Part shown: positions 8,417-18,856 of the stretch, in pieces
How the letters are laid out: each line of letters starts with the position of its first letter
Position numbering within the stretch: position 1 is the first letter of the stretch
From: Dactylosporangium siamense
GTDB lineage: Bacteria; Actinomycetota; Actinomycetes; Mycobacteriales; Micromonosporaceae
NCBI RefSeq assembly: GCF_016862795.1
Contig: NZ_BONQ01000117.1
Coordinates: 1 to 64,000, forward strand
DNA: 64,000 nucleotides
Direction: 5' to 3'
The notes under the pieces: model-generated
The model's database searches: none
Seen by the model: only the letters and a program-made list of their open reading frames with translations
Told to the model about the DNA's origin: nothing
Translations under genes and position numbers: made by a program

Positions 8417-9256
8417 ATGACGTTCTCGATCGTCGGGCGATCCGCTGACGGGCTGTCCCTCGGTGTCGCCGTGGCCAGCAAGTTCCTCGCTGTCGGTGCC
8501 GCCGTGCCGGCGGCCGAGGCCGACGTCGGGGCGGTCGCGACACAGTCGCACGCGAACCTCGCGTACCGGGTCCAGGGGCTGGCGATGCTGCGCACCGGCA
8601 CGACCGCCGCGGACACGATCGCCGGGCTCACCGCCGCCGACCCGGGGCGCGCGACCCGGCAGCTCGGCGTCGTCGGGCGGGAGGGCGCCGGGGCCACGTT
8701 CACGGGCGACGAGTGCTTCGCGTGGGCCGGTGGCGTCGCCGGCGACGGGTACGCGATCCAGGGCAACATCCTCACCGGCGCCGACGTCGTGCACGACATG
8801 GAGGCCGCCTGGCTCGCCAGCGCCGAGCCGTCGGGCGGCGCGTCCCTCGCGAGGCGCCTGCTTGCCGCCCTCGCCGCGGGGGACCGGGCCGGTGGCGACA
8901 GCCGCGGGCGGCAGAGTGCCGCGCTGTTCGTGGTGCGCCGCGCCGCCGGGTACGGCGGGCTCAGCGACGTCGAGGTCGACCTGCGCGTCGACGACGACCC
9001 GGACCCGGTGACCCGGCTCGGCGAGCTGGTGGAACTGTGGGAGCTGTACTTCCAGAAGCCCGACCCGGCGACGCTCCTGCCACTGACCGGCGCGCTCGCC
9101 GAGGAGGTGGCGCAGCGGCTGGAGTCCGTCGGCTTCGCCGACCTGGCGGGGTGGGCTGGCGTGGAGAACCTGGAGGAGCGCCTCGTCGAGGGCGCGGTCG
9201 ACCCGCTCGTCCTGGCCCATCTTCGCGCGGCCACCCCGGACGTGACCGCGAACTGA
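8417..9256 (+). CDS. DUF1028 family protein
   Basis: A 279-residue protein. MTFSIVGRSADGLSLGVAVASKFLAVGAAVP followed by GAVATQSHANLAYRVQGLAMLRTG is typical of DUF1028, a family proposed to have an Ntn-hydrolase-like fold, again with Thr at position 2. The later QGNILTG and FVVRRAAGYGG segments are also conserved in the family. The C-terminal 70 residues look like a helical peptidoglycan-binding-type extension, uncertain. ATG 8417 is preferred over the in-frame GTG three codons earlier. The enzyme activity is unproven. Confidence 0.85.
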   Translation: MTFSIVGRSADGLSLGVAVASKFLAVGAAVPAAEADVGAVATQSHANLAYRVQGLAMLRTGTTAADTIAGLTAADPGRATRQLGVVGREGAGATFTGDECFAWAGGVAGDGYAIQGNILTGADVVHDMEAAWLASAEPSGGASLARRLLAALAAGDRAGGDSRGRQSAALFVVRRAAGYGGLSDVEVDLRVDDDPDPVTRLGELVELWELYFQKPDPATLLPLTGALAEEVAQRLESVGFADLAGWAGVENLEERLVEGAVDPLVLAHLRAATPDVTAN

Positions 9257-9398
9257 CGCCGTGCCGCAGCCGCGGTCGGGGGTGGGCGGCGGGGCGGGCA
9301 TGCAGCTGCGGCCGGGGTGCAGGTTGCGGTCTGGTGCCTGTTGTGGTCGGGCGCTTTTGTGGTCGGGAGCTCTGTGGTCGGGCGCTTTGTGGGCGGGG
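9257..9398. repeat. 15/16-bp array between convergent genes
   Basis: Units TGTGGTCGGGCGCTTT at 9342-9357, then 9358-9372 and 9373-9387 (15 bp each), and a partial copy. The array runs up to the stop of the LysR gene at 9399. The rest of this gap shows nothing else. Confidence 0.85.
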
Positions 9399-12067
<2,669 letters not shown>

Positions 12068-12073
12068 GCCGAA

Positions 12074-12176
12074 GGGCTGCTGTCGGCCGAGCGCTGTTGT
12101 CGGTTGAAGGGCTGCTGCCGGTTGAGGGGGCTGCTGCCGGTCGAGAGGCCGCCCGTCAAGAGGCTGCCGATCGAGC
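12074..12176. repeat. degenerate 17-21 bp repeats between convergent genes
   Basis: Imperfect units built on GGGCTGCTGCCGGTTGAG fill the gap between dgdA and the response-regulator stop at 12183. No hairpin with a T-run is visible. Confidence 0.7.
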
Positions 12177-12182
12177 TCTGTG

Positions 12183-12845
12183 TCAGTCGAGGCCGGAGCG
12201 GACGGCGTACAGGGCGGCCTGGGTGCGGTCCTGCACGCCGAGCTTCATCAGGATCGCGCTGACGTGGGTCTTCACCGTCTTCTCCGCCAGGCCGAGCCCG
12301 CGGGCGATCTCGCGGTTCGAGCGGCCGCGGGCGACCTCGGCGAGGACCTCCCGCTCCCGCGCGGTCAGATGCGCGGACTCCGGCGGCGGTCCGCTGTCGG
12401 CCAGCAGGCGCGCGACGTCGGGATGCAGCAGCACGTGCCCGGCGTGCACAGCGCGGATCGCGGCAGCCAGAGCCGGTGGGTCGATGTCCTTGTAGACGTA
12501 CCCGGCGGCACCCGCCCGCATCGCCGGAAGGACCGCTGACGGGTCGGTGAAGCTGGTGATGATGAGCACCTTCACGGCGCTCGGCCGGTGGAGGGCGTGC
12601 AGCGCCTCGACGCCGTCGCCGCCGGGCATCTTGAGGTCCAGGAGGATCACGTCCGGGGAGGTCGCGTCCGCGGCCGCGACGCAGGAGGCGCTGTCGTGGG
12701 CCTCGCCGACGACCACGATGTCGTCCTGCAGGTCGAGGAAGGTGCGCAGGCCTTGCCGTACCACGGGATGGTCGTCGACCACGAGCACCCTGATCTGGTC
12801 AGCGGGCGGGACAGTGGGCGGGACAGCGGGCGGGTCAGCAGCCAC
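12183..12845 (-). CDS. NarL/LuxR-type response regulator
   Basis: A 220-residue two-component regulator. Receiver domain: IRVLVVDDHPVVRQG with acidic Asp24/Asp25, LLDLKMPGGDG with phospho-acceptor Asp70, the switch Thr in IITSF and Lys in VYKDI. The C-terminal LuxR helix-turn-helix is LTAREREVLAEVARGRSNREIARGLGLAEKTVKTHVSAIL. Residues 5-14 are PPAVPPTVPP from a 12-bp array. The GTG start overlaps the kinase stop by 11 bp, so the kinase gene 12835-14073 is its partner. Confidence 0.95.
   Translation of the reverse strand: MAADPPAVPPTVPPADQIRVLVVDDHPVVRQGLRTFLDLQDDIVVVGEAHDSASCVAAADATSPDVILLDLKMPGGDGVEALHALHRPSAVKVLIITSFTDPSAVLPAMRAGAAGYVYKDIDPPALAAAIRAVHAGHVLLHPDVARLLADSGPPPESAHLTAREREVLAEVARGRSNREIARGLGLAEKTVKTHVSAILMKLGVQDRTQAALYAVRSGLD
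12802..12837. repeat. in-frame 12-bp array at the response-regulator N-terminus
   Basis: Three copies of GYGGGCGGGACA code the PPAVPPTVPPA leader ahead of the receiver domain. Confidence 0.85.
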
Positions 12846-14073
12846 CGGGGACCTCCATGGTGACGGTGGTGCCGGCGCCCGGCTTCGACGCCACCGTCAG
12901 CCGGCCACCGACGCTCCGGGCGCGTTCCCGCATGGACGCGAGCCCCAGCCTGCGCTGCGCGGTCTTGACGGGGCGGGCGGTGTCGAAGCCGGTGCCGTCG
13001 TCGGTGACGCTCAGGGTGAAGCCGCGACCCGAGCGGCGGAGGTGGATGTCCACGTGGCGGGGGTCGCCGTGCCGGAGGGCGTTGTGCAAGGCTTCCTGGG
13101 CGACCCGGTACGCCGCCTCCTGGCGCTCCTCGGACAGCTTCGGCACCTGGTCGCCGGTGAACCGGATCCGGGCGGCGTGGACGCGGTCGAGCAACTCGGC
13201 CTGCCGCTGCAACGCCGTCGCCAGGCCGTCGCCCGCGAGGTCCGCGGGGCGCAGGCCGACCACGATGGACTTGAGCTCGGCGGTCGCGTCGGCGGCCAAC
13301 CGGCGCACCGTGTCCAGCTCGGCCACGGCCCGTTGCGGGTCGCGGGTCACCAGGGCGGTGGCCGCCTCGGCGGTGAGCCGGAGACTGAAGAGCTTCTGGG
13401 TGACGGCGTCGTGCAGCTCCCGCGCGATCCGCTGCCGCTCCTCCACGATGGACAGTTCGCGGCTGCGTTCGTACAGGCGGGCGTTGACGATCGCGATGGC
13501 AGCGTGGGTGGCGAGCAGGCGCAGCAGCTCCTCGTCGTCGGCGTCGAACCCGCCGCGAACCGCCGAGGGTGGGGGAGCGGCTGGCGAGGGTGGAGGAGCG
13601 GCCGGCGATGGTGGGGGAGCGGCCGCCGAGTGTGGAGGAGCGGTCGGCGCTGCCGGTTGGCGGCGTTTGTTGGCGAGGAAGATCTCGCCGAGGATCTCGT
13701 CGCCGTCGACGATCGGCATGCCGAGGAAGTCGACCATCTCCGGATGGGCGGCCGGCCAGCCCTCGAACCGGGGATGGCTGCGGATGTCGGCCGAGCGGAC
13801 CGGGTTCGGGTCACGGAGCATCGCACCGAGCAGGCCGTGCTGGCGGGGGAGCGGGCCGATCGCCCGCCACTGCGCGTCGGAGAGACCGTCGGCCAGGAAC
13901 TCGCGGAACGAGCCGTTGCCGTCCGGGATGCCGAGCGCCGCGTACTCGGCGTCCAGGAGCCGCCGGGCGGCCGCGACGATCGTCTGGAGGACCTCGCGAA
14001 CCGACAGGTGCGCCGTGACGGCCAGGACAGCCGCGCTGACCTCACGCAGTTCGTCGCGGTCACAGGCGGCCAT
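12835..14073 (-). CDS. GAF-domain sensor histidine kinase (NarL class)
   Basis: A 412-residue soluble kinase. A GAF domain spans about residues 8-200 (LLDAEYAALGIPDGNG, DFLGMPIVDGDEILGEIFLANK). A HisKA_3 dimerisation segment follows with EERQRIARELHDAVTQKLFS, phospho-acceptor His221. The C-terminal HATPase has RVAQEALHNALRHG (N box) and VTDDGTGFD. There is no membrane segment, so it senses a cytoplasmic signal. A 21-bp array inserts AAPPPSP heptads (about residues 148-172) inside the GAF domain between the strand IFLANK and the helix beginning DDEELLRLLA. It pairs with the overlapping response regulator. Confidence 0.94.
   Translation of the reverse strand: MAACDRDELREVSAAVLAVTAHLSVREVLQTIVAAARRLLDAEYAALGIPDGNGSFREFLADGLSDAQWRAIGPLPRQHGLLGAMLRDPNPVRSADIRSHPRFEGWPAAHPEMVDFLGMPIVDGDEILGEIFLANKRRQPAAPTAPPHSAAAPPPSPAAPPPSPAAPPPSAVRGGFDADDEELLRLLATHAAIAIVNARLYERSRELSIVEERQRIARELHDAVTQKLFSLRLTAEAATALVTRDPQRAVAELDTVRRLAADATAELKSIVVGLRPADLAGDGLATALQRQAELLDRVHAARIRFTGDQVPKLSEERQEAAYRVAQEALHNALRHGDPRHVDIHLRRSGRGFTLSVTDDGTGFDTARPVKTAQRRLGLASMRERARSVGGRLTVASKPGAGTTVTMEVPGGC
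13565..13648. repeat. in-frame 21-bp array inside the kinase GAF domain
   Basis: Four 21-bp units (GAGGGTGGGGGAGCGGCTGG core) code AAPPPSP heptads. The unit equals seven codons and keeps the frame. Confidence 0.92.
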
Positions 14074-14197
14074 GCTCCGACAGTACCGAGGCCGAGGGCC
14101 TTTGCACTTCGGCTCCTGGACCTAGGACCAAAGTCCTGGGCGGCCACCCGTCTGCGGCCCGATGGCGGTGCACGTCGCGCTGCATAGCGTCGCAGAC

Positions 14198-14848
14198 ATG
14201 CCAACTGCCATCATCACCGGCGCCTCCCGCGGACTCGGCCGGGCGCTCACGTCGGCCCTGGCGACGGCCGGTTGGACCGTCGTCGTCGACGGCCGGACCC
14301 TGACCGCCGCACCGGCCGAGCCCGGCGTGATCCCGGTGCCGGGCGACGTCACCGACCCGGACCACCGGGTCGCGCTCGTCGAGGCGGCGCTCGCCACCGG
14401 CCGGCTGGACCTGCTCGTCAACAACGCCGGCATCCTCGGCCCCAGCCCGCAGCCGCCGCTCGCCGACTATCCACTCGCGACACTCCGCGACGTGTTCGAG
14501 GTCAACGTCGTCGCCCCGCTCGCGTTGACACAGCTCGCGTTGCCGGCGTTGCGCAAGCATGACGGGGCCGTCGTCACCATCACGTCCGACGCGGCGATCG
14601 AGGCGTACGCCGGTTGGGGCGGCTACGGCGCGGCGAAGGCGGCCGCCGAGCAGGCCAGTCACGTGCTCGCGGTCGAGGAGCCGGACCTGCGGGTGTGGTG
14701 GGTCGACCCCGGCGACCTGCGCACCCAGATGCATGCCGAGGCCTTTCCCGGCGAGGACATCAGTGACCGGCCGCTGCCGGAGACGGTGACGCCGGCGTTC
14801 CTCGACCTGGTCACCGCACGACCGGCGTCGGGGCGGGTGCGGCTGTGA
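14198..14848 (+). CDS. short-chain dehydrogenase/reductase
   Basis: A 216-residue classical SDR oxidoreductase with an NAD(P)-binding Rossmann fold: TGASRGLGRAL (residues 7-17), DLLVNNAGIL, and the catalytic YGAAK. The Ser one would expect before it falls in the ITSDA strand. It is short for the family and ends in SGRVRL, a common SDR C-terminus. The stop TGA overlaps the next gene's GTG (GTGA), so it is co-translated with the QueA-like protein. The substrate cannot be told. Confidence 0.92.
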   Translation: MPTAIITGASRGLGRALTSALATAGWTVVVDGRTLTAAPAEPGVIPVPGDVTDPDHRVALVEAALATGRLDLLVNNAGILGPSPQPPLADYPLATLRDVFEVNVVAPLALTQLALPALRKHDGAVVTITSDAAIEAYAGWGGYGAAKAAAEQASHVLAVEEPDLRVWWVDPGDLRTQMHAEAFPGEDISDRPLPETVTPAFLDLVTARPASGRVRL

Positions 14849-15996
14849 CGGCGCTGGACCTCGCGATGAACCATGCCGGCCGGTCACCGTCCGACCCGCT
14901 GCCAACTGGGCCGCTGTCTGAGTCGCTGTCTGAGTCGCTGTCTGAGTCACTGTCTGAGTCACTGTCTGAGTCACTGGCTGGTGGGCGGCTGGATGGTGGG
15001 CGGCTGGACTTTGTGTTGCCGGCGGCGTTGGAGGCGCACGAACCGCCCGAGGCGCGAGGAATCGCCCGCGACGGTGTGCGGCTGCTCGTCGGGCAGGGAG
15101 CCGCCGTCACCCATCACCGTTTCACCGACCTGCCGGACCTGTTGCGCCCCGGTGACCTGCTGGTCGTCAACACGTCCGGCACGCTGCCCGCGTCCGTGCC
15201 GGTCGTCGGTACTCCGCTGCGGGTCCACTTCTCGACCCTGCTCGCTGACGGGCGCTGGCTCGTCGAGACACGCGGCGCCGACCTCAGCCCCCACCCCGGC
15301 CGGCCCGGGACGCTGCGCCTGCCCGGCGGCGGCACCGTCACACTCGAGGAGCCGTACTCGCGGGGCAGGCTGTGGTTCGCGTCGGTCCACACCGGTACTC
15401 CAGTTCTCGAGTTCCTGCACCGGTACGGGCAGCCGATCCGTTACCCGTACGTGCGACGGCAGTGGCCGCTCGAGGCGTACCAGACGGTGTTCGCGACGCA
15501 GCCGGGCAGCGCCGAGATGCCGAGCGCGGCGCGACCCTTCACCGACCGCGTCGTGGCCCGGCTGGTGTCGGCGGGCGTGCAGATCGCGCCGCTGGTGCTG
15601 CACACCGGGGTGGCGTCGCCCGAGGCGCACGAGCGCCCGTATCCGGAGTGGTTCCGGGTGCCGTCAAGCACCGCGCGGCTCGTCAACGACGCCCGAGCGG
15701 CCGGTGGCAGGGTCGTCGCGGTCGGGACGACGGCGGTCCGGGCGCTGGAGACGGTTGCCGGGGCCGACGGCCGGGTCGTCGCCGGTGAAGGCTGGACCGA
15801 CCTGATCGTGACGCCGGACCGCGGGGTCAGGGCCGTCGACGGGCTGCTCACCGGCTTGCATGAGCCGAAGGCGTCCCACCTGGACCTGCTCGCCGCGGTC
15901 GTCGACCGGGAGTTGCTCGCCCGCTGCTACGCCGAGGCGGTCCGCGATGGGTACCTGTGGCACGAATTCGGAGATGTAAACCTGTTGTTGCGGTGA
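14845..15996 (+). CDS. QueA-like S-adenosylmethionine:tRNA ribosyltransferase-isomerase
   Basis: A 383-residue relative of QueA, which transfers ribosyl from SAM to preQ1-tRNA. LLVGQGAAVTHHRFTDLPDLLRPGDLLVVNTSGTLPASV, PIRYPYVRRQWPLEAYQTVFA and PFTDRVV...HTGVAS-type segments match the family, as does GYLWHEFGDVNLLL at the end. The N-terminal 50 residues are unusual: five SESL repeats and a doubled GGRLD, both from short arrays. No preQ1 synthesis or tgt gene is nearby, and it is coupled to an SDR gene, so the natural substrate may differ from queuosine tRNA. Confidence 0.8.
   Translation: MTALDLAMNHAGRSPSDPLPTGPLSESLSESLSESLSESLSESLAGGRLDGGRLDFVLPAALEAHEPPEARGIARDGVRLLVGQGAAVTHHRFTDLPDLLRPGDLLVVNTSGTLPASVPVVGTPLRVHFSTLLADGRWLVETRGADLSPHPGRPGTLRLPGGGTVTLEEPYSRGRLWFASVHTGTPVLEFLHRYGQPIRYPYVRRQWPLEAYQTVFATQPGSAEMPSAARPFTDRVVARLVSAGVQIAPLVLHTGVASPEAHERPYPEWFRVPSSTARLVNDARAAGGRVVAVGTTAVRALETVAGADGRVVAGEGWTDLIVTPDRGVRAVDGLLTGLHEPKASHLDLLAAVVDRELLARCYAEAVRDGYLWHEFGDVNLLLR
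14914..15008. repeat. two in-frame arrays in the QueA-like N-terminus
   Basis: Five copies of CTGTCTGAGTCR (12 bp, 14914-14973) code SESL repeats. Two copies of GGTGGGCGGCTGGAY (15 bp, 14979-15008) follow and code GGRLD twice. Confidence 0.95.
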
Positions 15997-16001
15997 GTGA
16001 T

Positions 16002-16047
16002 GGGCGGGGGTTTGTGTCGGGGGGTGGGGTTAGGTTCGGGGGGTGGG
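16002..16047 (+). other. G-tract cluster, possible G-quadruplex
   Basis: The 46-bp gap between the QueA-like stop and the HNH start has G runs of 3, 5, 6, 4, 6 and 3 separated by loops of 1-8 bases on the plus strand. This meets the usual quadruplex pattern. It covers the ribosome-binding region of the next gene. The sequence pattern is clear; folding is an inference. Confidence 0.6.
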
Positions 16048-17440
16048 TGCGAATGGGGTGGTCGATCCGCTGACCGGGGTCCTCGCATCGCTGGCCGTCC
16101 TGGATCCTGAGACCCTCGACGACCAGTCGGTGCGGGGCTCTGTGCTGGCGATGCTCGAGTGCGCCAACACCCTCGACGCCGTCATCGCCCGGTTCACCCG
16201 CACCTTTGACGACAGGAAACTGTTCCACGAGGACGGCTACAACAAGACCACCCTGTGGCTCGAGGCGTATGCACGGCTGTCGGGGCCTGCCGCGAGCGCC
16301 CGGGTCCGTGCCGCCGGGATCACCAGACTGTTGCCGTCGCTCGAAGCGGCGTTCGTGGCCGGAGAGGTCGACGCCGAACACGTCAACAGGATCGGTCTGA
16401 CCGCCGATCGGGTCGGCGCGGACGTGGTGCAGGAGGCCGAGGACATCCTTGTTCCGCTCGCGAAGATCGTCGACCCCGACACGCTCCGGTCGGCGTGCAA
16501 CTACCTTCGCGACGAGGCACTGCGGGACAAGTCGACGCCGCCGGAGCGGCAATATGGGCGCCGTGGTGTCACCGTCAGCAGGATCAACGACATGTGGCAT
16601 CTTTCCGGGCTGCTCGACGCAGAGACCGGGACGCTGCTGCGCGAAGCGCTCGACGCGTTCAGTCCGGCGCCGATCCAGGGCGACGACCGCAGCCCGGCAC
16701 AACGCCGGCACGACGCGCTCGCGGATCTGCTCAACACCGTCGTCCGTGACGGGAAGGCCCCGGCGAACGGCGGCATGCGCCCACACATCGGGCTGCTGAT
16801 GCCGGTGCGTCGGTATGTCGACCTCCATGATCACACCGGTGCGCCCGCCACGTCGGATGAGGCTGACGCAGCGCGGGCGATGCACGACAGGCCGTCGGCG
16901 GGCAGTGACGAGGTGCCGTTCTTCCCGGTGCCTGACGACGGCAACGAGCCCGCCGTCATGACCGGGTGGGGCCCGATCCCCGATGGCCTCGCGGCGAGAC
17001 TGAGCTGCGACGCGATCCTCCAGCAGCTGCTGCTGCACCCCGACAACGGGCTTCCCCTGAAGCTCGGCCGGGCCTACCGCAACACACCACCGGCGCTCCG
17101 GCGGGCGCTTGCGGCACGGGATCCCGAGTGCCGGTGGCCCGGCTGCAGAATCCCCGCGAGCTGGTGCGACTCGCACCATCTGCGCGAGTGGGTCCGCCAC
17201 CACGGCGACACCGACATCGGCAACCTGGTCATCCTGTGCCGGTATCACCACGTGTGCGTGCATGAGCGCGGGTGGGCGATGGACCGTGACCCGGCGACCG
17301 GATGGATCACCATCACCCGGCCCGATGGTCGGCCGTATGAGCTGGGACCGAGCCGGCCGAAGATCGACGGGTTCCGGCGTGGCGGCGGCAGGCCGCCACC
17401 AGGTCAGGACGCCGGAGCCCCAGACCCGCCACCGGAATGA
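16043..17440 (+). CDS. DUF222-HNH endonuclease-like protein (13E12 type)
   Basis: A 465-residue protein. The N-terminal two-thirds is a DUF222-type helical region (LECANTLDAVIARFTRTFDDRKLFHEDG through AGEVDAEHVNRIGLTADRVG). The C-terminus has an HNH nuclease core: CRWPGCRIPASWCDSHHLREWVRHHGDTDIGNLVILCRYHHVCVHE, with Cys pairs for zinc and the catalytic His in DSHH. Such proteins are multicopy in actinobacteria, named after the mycobacterial REP13E12 element. No repeats or att-like ends flank this copy. The start is GTG at 16043 inside the G-tract. Confidence 0.9.
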   Translation: MGANGVVDPLTGVLASLAVLDPETLDDQSVRGSVLAMLECANTLDAVIARFTRTFDDRKLFHEDGYNKTTLWLEAYARLSGPAASARVRAAGITRLLPSLEAAFVAGEVDAEHVNRIGLTADRVGADVVQEAEDILVPLAKIVDPDTLRSACNYLRDEALRDKSTPPERQYGRRGVTVSRINDMWHLSGLLDAETGTLLREALDAFSPAPIQGDDRSPAQRRHDALADLLNTVVRDGKAPANGGMRPHIGLLMPVRRYVDLHDHTGAPATSDEADAARAMHDRPSAGSDEVPFFPVPDDGNEPAVMTGWGPIPDGLAARLSCDAILQQLLLHPDNGLPLKLGRAYRNTPPALRRALAARDPECRWPGCRIPASWCDSHHLREWVRHHGDTDIGNLVILCRYHHVCVHERGWAMDRDPATGWITITRPDGRPYELGPSRPKIDGFRRGGGRPPPGQDAGAPDPPPE

Positions 17441-17466
17441 CGGTGCACGCGGGCTAGGGTCGCGGG

Positions 17467-17919
17467 ATGACGACGCGGTGGTCAGGCTCGTCGGCCGGTG
17501 AGGTCACCGCCGCCCTGGAGGCGTTCGCCCGCAGGATCGGGGTGTTCGACCCGGTGAGCGGCTCCATCGGCGGTGCTAGCGGTGCTGGCGGCGGCGGTGC
17601 TGGCGGCGGCGGTGCTGGCGGCAGCGGTGATAGCGGCAGCGGTGATAGTGGCGCTGCCGGTGTCGAGGTGCGGGTCGACGGTGGGGCTGTGGTGCTGCTC
17701 TCGCCGGGGGTGGCGCGCGCGTTCGTGGAGGCGCTGCGGGCGTATCAGGATCCGAGAGACCGTGGATCCTGCGATCACTGCGGCGGACCGAGGCTCGACG
17801 ACAACTTCATCTGCGCGGACTGCGGCCAGCCGAGCGGACTGTTCGGGCAGCTGCTCCGGGAACGGGCGGCCAGGTATGAGGGACCGGCCGGCGAGCTTGG
17901 TGGCGGACTGGGCGGGTGA
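17467..17919 (+). CDS. small zinc-ribbon protein
   Basis: A 150-residue protein of unknown function. Residues 1-35 (SAGEVTAALEAFARRIGVFDPV) form a predicted helix, then a Gly/Ser/Ala linker coded by a 15-bp array (about 36-63). A strand/helix segment VEVRVDGGAVVLLSPGVARAFVEALRAYQ follows, then a four-Cys zinc ribbon CDHCGGPRLDDNFICADCGQ. Start ATG 17467 lies 26 bp after the HNH gene. The two halves look real by codon bias; the function is not recognisable. Confidence 0.75.
   Translation: MTTRWSGSSAGEVTAALEAFARRIGVFDPVSGSIGGASGAGGGGAGGGGAGGSGDSGSGDSGAAGVEVRVDGGAVVLLSPGVARAFVEALRAYQDPRDRGSCDHCGGPRLDDNFICADCGQPSGLFGQLLRERAARYEGPAGELGGGLGG
17572..17655. repeat. in-frame 15-bp array in the zinc-ribbon protein
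   Basis: Five and a half units of GGTGCTGGCGGCGGC drifting to GGTGATAGCGGCAGC code GAGGG and GDSGS repeats. Confidence 0.93.
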
Positions 17920-18280
17920 CGCCGGCCCGGGTCGGGGTCGCGCGGCAGAGCGGGGCGCGCGGTCGGTTGCTTGCGGTCCGCGTCCGAACTCGGGTGCAGC
18001 ACGGTCCGATGAACGGGTCGGCCAGGACAGCCAACCTGTTCGAAGACGACGATCAGGTGGACGAGCGGGTCGAACGTGGACGGGTGGCGTGACGGTGGAC
18101 GTCGCGAACCTCTTGACCGGTGTCGCGCGGGCCGCGTAAGGCAACGTCGTGCGGGCCGCGTAATGCAACGTCGTGCGGGCCGCCAGGTCGACATCGCGCG
18201 GGTCGCGTTGGCAATCTGGCTCGGGTCGTGTGGTCAACGCCGCGGCCATGACCTGGTTGGGTGCTTGCCCCGCAGATCGG
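17920..18280. other. intergenic gap with a 24-bp repeat
   Basis: No gene is supported here. Two full units of a 24-bp repeat (core GCGGGCCGCGTAATGCAACG) lie at 18127-18150 and 18151-18174, and a partial third follows. The gap separates convergent genes. Confidence 0.75.
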
Positions 18281-18742
18281 TCAGCCCGGGTTGCGCATGT
18301 CGTTCGTCATGTCCGGTGAGGCGGCCGGGCCAGGCGGCTGATGCGCGTACAGCGGCGACCGGTCACCCACCAGCCACAGGTGGCCGAACGGGTCGAGGAA
18401 CCCGCCCTGGCGATGGACGCCCCACGGCGCTTCATGGTCACGGATTTCATCGACGCTGCCGTCAGCACCCGCGGCCACTGCGCGTTCGATGAAAGCGTCC
18501 GGGTCGTCGACGAACACCTCGACCCGTGCCGTCCTCGTACGGGCGGCGGCCGGCGTGTCCCAACCGTTGTTCTCCGGCTCACCAAGGAAGAACGGCGCCC
18601 CACCGACGGTCAACCCGACGACTCCGCCGAGGTTCCACAGCTCGGTGGCCCCCATCGCCCGCGCGTACCACCGGGCGGCCTCGGTGGCATCGGGCACGGC
18701 GAGCATCAGCGAGATTACGGGACCGTGCGGTTGGGGGATCAT
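18281..18742 (-). CDS. VOC-family (glyoxalase/bleomycin-resistance fold) protein
   Basis: A 153-residue single-domain VOC protein of the PhnB-like type: VISLMLAVPDATEAARWYARAMGATELWNLGGV, a central FVDDPDAFIERAVAAGADG and DHEAPWGVHRQGGFLDPFGHLWLVGDR with a metal-type His and Glu pattern. The function cannot be set; the fold serves dioxygenases, isomerases and drug-binding proteins. An 8-bp array lies 20 bp upstream of its ATG, where promoter or leader would be. Confidence 0.88.
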   Translation of the reverse strand: MIPQPHGPVISLMLAVPDATEAARWYARAMGATELWNLGGVVGLTVGGAPFFLGEPENNGWDTPAAARTRTARVEVFVDDPDAFIERAVAAGADGSVDEIRDHEAPWGVHRQGGFLDPFGHLWLVGDRSPLYAHQPPGPAASPDMTNDMRNPG

Positions 18743-18761
18743 CGTCGACCTCCTGCGGTTC

Positions 18762-18809
18762 GGTGCCTTGGTGCCTTGGTGCCTTGGTGCCTTGGTGCCT
18801 TGGTGCCTT
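18762..18809. repeat. 8-bp tandem array, 6 exact copies
   Basis: Six exact copies of GGTGCCTT followed by the degenerate GGTGTCGT. It is intergenic, 20 bp before the VOC ATG (minus strand) and about 47 bp after the mug stop. Confidence 0.96.
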
Positions 18810-18856
18810 GGTGTCGTGGTCGGGTCTTGTCACCTGGACATGGCCGCTGGGAGCGA

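Noticed and set aside
16043-17440. DUF222-HNH gene as a mobile element
   Set aside because: Only the protein family suggests it. I see no terminal repeats, target duplication or partner genes.
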